The notes beneath the pieces were generated by a model. It had not been told where the DNA came from. It saw only the letters and a list, made by a program, of their open reading frames with translations, and made no database searches. From contig DLPA01000146.1 in the NCBI GenBank assembly GCA_002479815.1, positions 719 to 12,126 of the forward strand: a stretch of DNA of 11,408 nucleotides, in the 5' to 3' direction. A program made the position numbers and the translations under genes. The stretch comes from a bacterium UBA7470. Its GTDB lineage: Bacteria; Pseudomonadota; Gammaproteobacteria; Burkholderiales; Burkholderiaceae_C. Positions within the stretch are counted from its first letter, which is position 1; every line of letters starts with the position of its first letter. Shown here piece after piece: positions 6,662 through 11,408 of the stretch.

Positions 6662-6842
6662 GGTTCAGTTAAACTTTTGCGACATTCAATTCACTTATGC
6701 TTGTAGTGATAACCCTTGAATGAGGCTGTGAAAGTACATTTCTGTATCAAGCTGTTTCTGTTTTGGGTTATCTTTCGCGTTGTGAATGCAAAATGTGCAT
6801 CCGCCCAATTGAAATCAATCAACCGTCTTTTCAAGGACTTTT
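6662..6842 (+). promoter_or_regulatory. 181-base leader upstream of the substrate-binding protein gene
   Basis: No gene is supported here. The gap must hold the promoter of the downstream single-gene unit, but no strong -35/-10 pair was found. Two inverted repeats are visible: CATTCAA (6683-6689) with TTGAATG (6716-6722), and ATGCA-AAATG-TGCAT (6786-6800), which also fits the T-N11-A format of LysR-type sites. AAGGA at 6833-6837, five bases before ATG 6843, is the ribosome binding site. No terminator for the upstream operon was seen. Confidence 0.45.
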
Positions 6843-8045
6843 ATGCAAATGACAACAAAATTAGCCATCATTGCAGCAGCTGTTGCTTTGGTTGCTTGCG
6901 GTAAAAAAGAAGAAGCTCCTGCGCCTGCACCCGCACCAGCCGCCGCGCCTGCTGCACCTGCAGCACCTCAGGAAGTGGTCGTCAAAATCGGTCATGTCGG
7001 CCCGACCAGCGGTGCCATCGCTCACTTGGGTAAAGACAACGAAAATGGCGCCAAGATGGCCATCGAAGAGCTGAACGCCGCGGGCGTCAAGATTGACGGC
7101 AAACCTGCGAAGTTTGAGCTGTTGGCCGAAGACGATGCCGCCGATCCCAAACAAGGCACCGCCGCTGCCCAAAAACTGATTGACGCCAAAGTCAACGGCG
7201 TGATCGGTCACTTGAACTCTGGCACCACCATTCCTGCTTCGTCTCTGTACAGCCAAGCTGGTATTCCTCAAGTTTCTCCATCTGCAACCAACCCAAAGTA
7301 CACACGTCAGGGCTTCAAAACCACCTTCCGTATGGTGGCTGACGATGTACACCTGGGCAGCACCCTCGGCAAATATGCCATTGAAACCTTGAAAGCCAAG
7401 AACGTTGCGGTCATCGACGACCGTACGGCCTATGGTCAAGGTGTTGCTGATGAGTTCGAAAAAGCAGTGGTTGCTGCTGGTGGCAAAGTCGTTGGCCGTG
7501 AATTCACCAACGACAAAGCAACGGACTTCAATGCCATTCTGACCACATTGAAAGGCAAGAAACCCGACGTGGTGTTTTTTGGTGGTATGGATGCTGTCGC
7601 AGGCCCTATGCTGAAACAGATGAAACAACTGGGCATCAAGGCCAAGTTCATGGGTGGCGATGGCATTTGTTCGTCTGAGCTGTCCAAACTGGCGGGCGAC
7701 GGCATGTCCGATGACCAAGTCTATTGCGCTGAAGCTGGTGGGGTAGAAGGCGAACAAAAAGCTGGTATGGAAAAATTCCGTGCAGACTTCAAAGCCAAAT
7801 TCAATGCAGACGTGCAGGTTTATGCTCCTTACGTGTATGACGCTGTGAAAGTCATGGCTGCTGCAATGGTGACGGCCAACTCCGCTGACCCTGCAAAATA
7901 CCTGCCTGCCTTGGCTGCAACCAACGGCTATAAAGGTGTGACTGGCACGATCACGTTTGACGAAAAAGGCGATATCAAAAACGGCGCTTTGACTCTCATG
8001 ACCTACCGTGGTGGCAATCGCACCACTTTGGCTGTGATTCGCTGA
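6843..8045 (+). CDS. Branched-chain amino acid ABC transporter substrate-binding protein (LivK type), predicted lipoprotein
   Basis: Type I periplasmic binding protein of 400 residues, the LivK/LivJ-like family that delivers branched-chain amino acids or related ligands to a LivHMGF transporter. The mature domain starts near residue 44 (EVVVKIGHVGPTSGAIAHLG) and carries NENGAKMAIEELNA, AEDDAADPKQGTAAAQKL, GHLNSGTTIPAS, SPSATNPKYTRQGF and FFGGMDAVAGPMLKQM, as in Burkholderiales members. Unlike the usual Sec-secreted soluble forms, the N-terminus has a lipobox: LVAC with Cys19, followed by Gly-Lys-Lys, so it should be lipid-anchored. An Ala/Pro-rich linker (residues 25-43) joins anchor and domain. 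No permease or ATPase genes adjoin it, so it is an orphan component; the actual ligand is unknown. It is monocistronic, with a terminator directly after it. Confidence 0.93.
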   Translation: MQMTTKLAIIAAAVALVACGKKEEAPAPAPAPAAAPAAPAAPQEVVVKIGHVGPTSGAIAHLGKDNENGAKMAIEELNAAGVKIDGKPAKFELLAEDDAADPKQGTAAAQKLIDAKVNGVIGHLNSGTTIPASSLYSQAGIPQVSPSATNPKYTRQGFKTTFRMVADDVHLGSTLGKYAIETLKAKNVAVIDDRTAYGQGVADEFEKAVVAAGGKVVGREFTNDKATDFNAILTTLKGKKPDVVFFGGMDAVAGPMLKQMKQLGIKAKFMGGDGICSSELSKLAGDGMSDDQVYCAEAGGVEGEQKAGMEKFRADFKAKFNADVQVYAPYVYDAVKVMAAAMVTANSADPAKYLPALAATNGYKGVTGTITFDEKGDIKNGALTLMTYRGGNRTTLAVIR

Positions 8046-8074
8046 TCTTTGCTCTACACTCAGGCCATGCCTGC

Positions 8075-8101
8075 AAAAAGCCACCTTCGGGTGGCTTTTT
8101 T
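8075..8101 (+). terminator. Rho-independent terminator with UUCG loop
   Basis: A perfect 11-bp stem, AAAAAGCCACC (8075-8085) and GGTGGCTTTTT (8090-8100), closes a TTCG tetraloop, and the T run continues to 8101. It ends the substrate-binding protein transcript 29 bases after the stop. The A run at the left end means the structure could also stop minus-strand transcription, although no minus-strand gene reaches it. Confidence 0.95.
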
Positions 8102-8140
8102 ATGCTCTTTTTATGCCGTGACTTTACTATCGGATTTGCT

Positions 8141-9559
8141 GTGTCCCGTACTTTTGAGCCTTTAGACAACGATTTTTCAGTCAATTCACCTGCGGTGAGA
8201 GACCAAGATATCGCTCAACTGCGCATACCCCCACATTCTTTAGAGGCAGAATCCAGCGTGCTGGGTGGCTTACTGCTGGACAATGGGGCCTGGGATCGTG
8301 TCGCTGATTTGGTACAAGACCAGGACTTTTATCGCTCTGAGCACCGGCAAATTTACGCGGCCATCGCCCAACTGATCAACGCCTCGAAGCCTGCGGATGT
8401 GATCACGGTGTTTGAACAGCTGCAAACCATAGGCCAAGCAGACGAAGTAGGTGGGCTGGTGTATTTGAACTCGCTGGCGCAGTATGTACCAAGCGCCGCG
8501 AATATTCGTCGTTATGCAGAAATTGTGCGAGAGCGGGCCATTTTGCGCAAATTGCTGTCCGTCAGCGATGAAATCGCCACCGCCGCATTTAATCCACAGG
8601 GACGACTGGTTGCCAAAATATTAGACGAGGCTGAGCAAAAAATCTTCAGCATTGGTGAAGAAGGCTCGCGCATGAAGCAGGGCTTTCAGAGCATGGATTC
8701 GTTGGTGGTACAACTTTTGGACCGTGTTCAAGAAATGGCCGACAACCCCAACGACATCACTGGCGTCCCCACAGGTTTTTACGACCTAGACCGCATGACT
8801 GCAGGCTTTCAAGGCGGAGATTTGATTGTGCTGGCGGCACGGCCCAGCATGGGAAAAACCGCCTTTGCCATCAACATCGCTGAACACGTGGCTTTGAATG
8901 AGGGCTTGCCGGTCGCGGTATTTTCGATGGAGATGGGAGCAGCGCAGTTGGCTGTCCGTATTGTGGGTTCGATCGGACGCATCAACCAGGGTCACTTGCG
9001 TACAGGCAAACTCACCGATGATGAATGGCCCCGACTGACCGAGTCCATCGAGCGGTTGCGGCATATTTCTCTACACATTGACGAAACTCCCGGGTTAACA
9101 CCCAGCGAGTTAAGAGCCAATGCGCGACGTCTGGCGCGTCAATGCGGCAAATTAGGGCTGATTGTGGTGGATTACTTGCAGTTGATGAGCGGCAGTAAGT
9201 CAGACGGTGAAAACCGTGCGACAGAATTGGGCGAAATTTCCAGGGGCCTGAAAATGCTGGCCAAAGAGTTGCAGTGTCCTGTGATTGCTTTGTCCCAGCT
9301 CAACCGCAGTGTGGAACAGCGCACTGACAAGCGCCCCATGATGAGCGATTTGCGCGAATCTGGTGCAATCGAGCAAGACGCAGACATCATCATGTTCATT
9401 TACCGTGACGAGTATTACAACAAAGACAGCAAAGAGCCTGGGGTTGCTGAAATCATCATCGGCAAGCAGCGCAATGGCCCAACCGGAACCGTCAAGCTTG
9501 CCTTCTTGAACCAGCTGACTCGCTTTGAGAGCCTGGCAAGCGGTGGTGTAGATTATTGA
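8141..9559 (+). CDS. dnaB: Replicative DNA helicase DnaB
   Basis: Hexameric 5'-3' helicase that unwinds the replication fork and recruits primase. From GTG 8141 it has 472 residues (E. coli DnaB has 471). The N-terminal domain (about 35-140) begins with IPPHSLEAESSVLGGLLLDN; the RecA-like motor has Walker A ARPSMGKT (233-240, K239), Walker B LIVVDYLQLM with D344, the SQLNRSVEQRTDKRP segment and DLRESGAIEQDADIIMF. No intein or insertion interrupts it. The frame stays open to ATG 8102, but that codon touches the terminator T run and has no ribosome binding site; GTG 8141 gives an N-terminus (MSRTFEPLDNDF) like relatives, with a weak CGGA six bases upstream. In many proteobacteria dnaB follows rplI; here it follows a transport gene and needs its own promoter in the 39 bases after the terminator or within it. 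Confidence 0.96.
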   Translation: MSRTFEPLDNDFSVNSPAVRDQDIAQLRIPPHSLEAESSVLGGLLLDNGAWDRVADLVQDQDFYRSEHRQIYAAIAQLINASKPADVITVFEQLQTIGQADEVGGLVYLNSLAQYVPSAANIRRYAEIVRERAILRKLLSVSDEIATAAFNPQGRLVAKILDEAEQKIFSIGEEGSRMKQGFQSMDSLVVQLLDRVQEMADNPNDITGVPTGFYDLDRMTAGFQGGDLIVLAARPSMGKTAFAINIAEHVALNEGLPVAVFSMEMGAAQLAVRIVGSIGRINQGHLRTGKLTDDEWPRLTESIERLRHISLHIDETPGLTPSELRANARRLARQCGKLGLIVVDYLQLMSGSKSDGENRATELGEISRGLKMLAKELQCPVIALSQLNRSVEQRTDKRPMMSDLRESGAIEQDADIIMFIYRDEYYNKDSKEPGVAEIIIGKQRNGPTGTVKLAFLNQLTRFESLASGGVDY

Positions 9560-10152
9560 ACTGCTTGACTATTTGTGGTGGTGACAGCAGGTGGTGATGG
9601 CATAGACGACGCTGGAAAATCGCTGGCGGAAACGCGTCTGGCACCCGTGAAACGTTTATTCCAGTAAGTCTCGCGCATATCTTCGACACGAACGCGGCCA
9701 CCAGCACGCGGAGAGTGAATGAACTTGTTGTCACCCACATAAATGCCTACATGGCTGAAAGTGCGACGCATGGTGTTGAAAAACACCAAATCCCCAGGAC
9801 GGAGTTCGCTGGCGGGGATTTGAGTGGTTTGTTTGGCTTGTTCGTCCGCCCGGCGCGGCAGAACCAAGCCCAAAGACTGCTCGTACACAGTGCGGACGAA
9901 ACCGCTGCAATCAAAACCGGTTTCTGCACTCATACCCCCACGCCTGTAAGGCACGCCAAGAAAGTCCATCGCATTCATGACCAAGCCGGACGCTCGAGAG
10001 CCCAAAGAGTCTTTGGCACTGATGACTTGATGAACGAGGGTGCTTGTCTTGAGCCAATCTGGCACGATGCCGTAAGAAGGCTCTTCGTCCAGAGGCGCTG
10101 CGTTGACAAAAGTACAGGCGAGAGCCAAAACCAAAGGTGAGATTAACCGCAT
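9553..10152 (-). CDS. Secreted NlpC/P60 (C40) cysteine peptidase
   Basis: Predicted peptidoglycan endopeptidase of 199 residues acting in the periplasm. A Sec signal peptide MRLISPLVLALACTFVNA precedes mature APLDEE; the Cys at 13 lacks a proper lipobox residue at -3 (Ala), so signal peptidase I cleavage after VNA is more likely than lipidation. The C40 catalytic residues are in place: C82 in GFDCSGFV, H134 in FSHVGIYVG and H146 in FIHSPRAGG. GVPYRRGG and LRPGDLVFF are also typical. No SH3b or LysM targeting domain is present, and the tail after about 175 is Ser/Pro/Thr-rich. ATG 10152 is chosen; TTG 10161 would add three residues. No good Shine-Dalgarno is seen. Its stop lies inside the end of dnaB (7-base convergent overlap), and it diverges from the isochorismatase-like gene. 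Confidence 0.92.
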   Translation of the reverse strand: MRLISPLVLALACTFVNAAPLDEEPSYGIVPDWLKTSTLVHQVISAKDSLGSRASGLVMNAMDFLGVPYRRGGMSAETGFDCSGFVRTVYEQSLGLVLPRRADEQAKQTTQIPASELRPGDLVFFNTMRRTFSHVGIYVGDNKFIHSPRAGGRVRVEDMRETYWNKRFTGARRVSASDFPASSMPSPPAVTTTNSQAVQ

Positions 10153-10320
10153 GGAAAACAAGCTTAACAGATCGAAGGACGCCGCTATGACCGGATTTTC
10201 CCTTGTGTATAGGTTTACAGTTTCCTGCCCTACACATCTACGAAACCCAAATCAACATCCTGCCACTAAGATTAACCGTTTTTTGTGTGATTTTTGGCTT
10301 TGCCTGAAGGAAAAAATACG
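10153..10320. promoter_or_regulatory. 168-base divergent spacer between the NlpC/P60 and isochorismatase-like genes
   Basis: No gene is supported here; it should hold two divergent promoters. An imperfect dyad, TGTGTATAGG (10204-10213) and CCTACACA (10229-10236), lies near the middle. TTTACA at 10214-10219 could be a plus-strand -35 and TATACA (minus strand, inside the left arm) a minus-strand -10, but neither has a good partner element. AAGGA at 10307-10311, nine bases before ATG 10321, is the ribosome binding site of the right-hand gene. Confidence 0.4.
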
Positions 10321-10926
10321 ATGCTGATCGATGTCAATGAATCTCAACTGGTGCTGGTGGACTACCAAGCCAAACTCATGCCTGTGATTGCCGATGGTGC
10401 ACAAGTGCTCCAACAAGCGACCAAGCTGGCGCAAATCGCCAAACTGATGAAAGTACCTACATGGGGCACAGAGCAAAACCCCGAACGTTTGGGGCCGAAC
10501 GAGGCGGGCCTACGCGCCTTGTGCCAAAAAACCTTGAGCAAAATGCACTTCAGTGCCGTGCCCGATGGCTTGACGGATTTGCTGCAAGCACCGCCTGTCC
10601 GCCCTGCCTCGGGCAATGCCCGCAGCTTGCCCAAACACCTGCAAAAACCGCAAGCCGCCGCGCCCGAGCGCCGCAGCATCGTCATCGCAGGTTGCGAAGC
10701 CCATGTGTGCCTGCTGCAAACCGCCTTGGATTTGTTGGACGACGAATGGGACGTGTGCGTCGTCACCGATGCCTGTGGCTCGCGCACCGAGCGCAACCGC
10801 GATGCCGCTTTTGACCGTTTGGCAGGGGCCGGAGCCGAGTTGGTCACATTAGAAATGGTCGCCTTTGAATGGCTGCGCAGTTGCGAGCACGAACGCTTCA
10901 AAGACGTGTTGGCCTTGATCAAATAA
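10321..10926 (+). CDS. Isochorismatase-like (cysteine hydrolase family) protein
   Basis: Cytoplasmic hydrolase of the isochorismatase-like superfamily, 201 residues, with the Asp-Lys-Cys triad recognisable: D14 in LVLVDYQ, K74 in TLSKMHFSAV and C130 in VIAGCEAHVCLLQTALDL. The pattern EQNPERLGPN (51-60) is also typical of the YcaC-like branch. Members hydrolyse amides or related bonds of small molecules; the substrate cannot be told and true isochorismatase activity is unlikely. Between the Lys and Cys motifs there is a basic, Pro/Ala-rich insert (about 88-118, with NARSLPKHLQKP) longer than the usual loop; I recall similar inserts in Comamonadaceae relatives. ATG 10321 is preferred over TTG 10294 because AAGGA lies 9 bases before it and the family begins near there. 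A possible terminator lies downstream at 10979-11007. Confidence 0.88.
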   Translation: MLIDVNESQLVLVDYQAKLMPVIADGAQVLQQATKLAQIAKLMKVPTWGTEQNPERLGPNEAGLRALCQKTLSKMHFSAVPDGLTDLLQAPPVRPASGNARSLPKHLQKPQAAAPERRSIVIAGCEAHVCLLQTALDLLDDEWDVCVVTDACGSRTERNRDAAFDRLAGAGAELVTLEMVAFEWLRSCEHERFKDVLALIK

Positions 10927-11034
10927 ATGCGTTTTGGTGCAAAAAACGGCTTACGTTTCGTCAGCTTACCGCAAGAGCCTGTATTCATAATTATGAATGC
11001 AGTTTTTAACCTCTAGCCGGATGGAGACAGTTCT
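10927..11034 (+). promoter_or_regulatory. 108-base spacer and leader upstream of prpE
   Basis: No gene is supported here. It contains a weak hairpin CGTTTT/AAAACG (10930-10948, no T run), the strong palindrome described separately, and the ribosome binding site GGAG at 11023-11026, eight bases before ATG 11035. CATAAT (10986-10991), inside the palindrome, matches five of six bases of a -10 element, but no -35 stands at a proper distance. No sigma-54 site (GG-N10-GC) was found. Confidence 0.4.
10979..11007 (+). promoter_or_regulatory. 24-base near-perfect palindrome followed by five T, upstream of prpE (operator or terminator)
   Basis: The 16-base core ATTCATAATTATGAAT (10983-10998) is a perfect palindrome. 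It extends to 24 bases (10979-11002) with flanking CTG/CAG arms and one T/G mismatch that RNA could pair as U-G. TTTTT follows at 11003-11007. As DNA it looks like an operator for a dimeric regulator of the downstream acyl-CoA ligase gene; as RNA it folds into a hairpin with a U run that could end the upstream hydrolase transcript. The stem is AT-rich, so termination would be modest. Confidence 0.6.
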
Positions 11035-11408
11035 ATGACCAGTTACGCCGATTTTTTCCGCCGTTCCATCGACGACCGCGATGGGTTCTGGCGCGAGCAA
11101 GCCCAGTTGATCGACTGGCATCAGCCTTTTGAGCAAGTGTGTGATTACAGCAACCCTCCCTTTGCGAAGTGGTTTGCGGGTGGCAAAACCAATTTGTGCC
11201 ACAACGCGGTGGATCGGCATTTGAAAGACCGCGCGCAGCAGCCCGCTGTGGTGTTCGTGAGCACCGAGACCAGCACCGAAAAAACCTACAGCTTTGCCCA
11301 GCTTCATACCGAGGTGCAATGCATGGCGGCGATCCTGCAAGAGATGGGCGTGCAAAAGGGTGATCGCGTATTGATCTACATGCCGATGATTGCGCAGGCG
11401 CTGTTTGC
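11035..11408 (+). CDS. prpE: Propionate-CoA ligase PrpE (5' part only)
   Basis: First 124 codons of an acyl-CoA synthetase that activates propionate (or acetate) with ATP and CoA through an acyl-AMP; the remainder runs off the right edge. The translation MTSYADFFRRSIDDRDGFW, then LIDWHQPFEQVCDYSNPPFAKWF, GGKTNLCHNAVDRHL and GVQKGDRVLIYMPMIAQALF, follows E. coli PrpE closely. The SNPPFAKWF and TNLCHN segments distinguish PrpE from acetyl-CoA synthetase Acs, which differs there as I recall it. The AMP-binding core and catalytic lysine lie outside the window, so activity cannot be judged. ATG 11035 has GGAG eight bases upstream. No prpB, prpC or prpD genes are on the visible side, so it may stand apart from a methylcitrate operon. 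A palindrome 33-56 bases upstream is a candidate control site. Confidence 0.87.
   Translation, partial: MTSYADFFRRSIDDRDGFWREQAQLIDWHQPFEQVCDYSNPPFAKWFAGGKTNLCHNAVDRHLKDRAQQPAVVFVSTETSTEKTYSFAQLHTEVQCMAAILQEMGVQKGDRVLIYMPMIAQALF

Noticed and set aside
6683..6722. Inverted repeat CATTCAA/TTGAATG after the unknown gene
   Set aside because: The arms are 7 bp with a 26-base loop and no T run, so it does not work as a terminator; 7-bp arms at this distance can arise by chance.
6716..6904. A 62-codon plus-strand frame in the leader of the substrate-binding protein gene
   Set aside because: It has no convincing ribosome binding site, overlaps the start of the real gene in another frame, and its Cys/Phe-rich end is only that gene read out of frame.
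6861..8084. A 407-codon open frame on the minus strand opposite the substrate-binding protein gene
   Set aside because: It mirrors the plus-strand gene, has no domain pattern (runs of His, Cys and Phe with no order), covers the terminator, and the plus-strand protein is unmistakable. It is an antisense shadow caused by codon bias.
10114..10152. Lipoprotein reading of the NlpC/P60 N-terminus (LALAC)
   Set aside because: Position -3 is Ala rather than Leu, Val or Ile, while a good signal peptidase I site (VNA before APLDEE) follows, so a secreted soluble enzyme is more likely.
10204..10212. DnaA-box-like 9-mer (CTATACACA on the minus strand, one mismatch to TTATACACA)
   Set aside because: It is a single imperfect box with no cluster, no AT-rich unwinding region and no dnaA or dnaN nearby. 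A replication origin is not supported despite dnaB being in the window.
10930..10948. Hairpin CGTTTT/AAAACG just after the hydrolase stop
   Set aside because: The 6-bp stem is weak, the loop is 7 bases and no T run follows; a terminator call is not justified.

Overview
The window reads as a chromosomal core segment of a betaproteobacterium, most likely Burkholderiales and probably Comamonadaceae. The evidence is the protein sequence style (CysB, HolC, DnaB, the isochorismatase-like hydrolase and PrpE all resemble that family as I remember it), the moderately GC-rich coding DNA, and an AT-rich intergenic element resembling a dispersed repeat I recall from Comamonadaceae genomes. No tRNA, rRNA, CRISPR array, insertion sequence or phage gene is visible. 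I see no sign of recent transfer and no clear new multi-gene system; the interest lies in junctions, regulatory DNA and one small unknown gene.

Left arm (1-4250, all on the minus strand, in transcription order from right to left): lptF and lptG (the inner-membrane permease pair of the LPS exporter, sharing a 4-base stop/start overlap), then cbiX (sirohydrochlorin chelatase, GTG start), then cysB (sulfur-assimilation regulator, TTG start). The gaps are -4, 17 and 32 bases, so these four look like one transcription unit. After an AT-rich repeat-like spacer comes the first part of a methionine/kynurenine-type PLP aminotransferase that runs off the left edge. CbiX, CysB and possibly the aminotransferase share a sulfur theme: siroheme for sulfite reductase, cysteine regulation and methionine metabolism.

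Middle (4276-8101, plus strand): pepA starts only 25 bases from the divergent lptF start. It is followed by holC (DNA polymerase III chi) and a small gene of unknown function. The lptG-lptF / pepA-holC order is also found in E. coli, but valS, which follows holC there, is absent. After a 181-base gap comes a single-gene unit for a LivK-type substrate-binding protein that is a predicted lipoprotein, closed by a strong UUCG-loop terminator.

Right arm (8141-11408): dnaB (replicative helicase, probable GTG start) converges on and overlaps by 7 bases a secreted NlpC/P60 peptidase gene on the minus strand. A 168-base divergent spacer leads to an isochorismatase-like hydrolase on the plus strand. 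Next is a 108-base spacer with a 24-base near-perfect palindrome followed by five T (operator or terminator), then the first 124 codons of a propionate-CoA ligase (prpE) that runs off the right edge.

No gene-free stretch exceeds 300 bases. The gaps of 181, 168 and 108 bases are described in the list.
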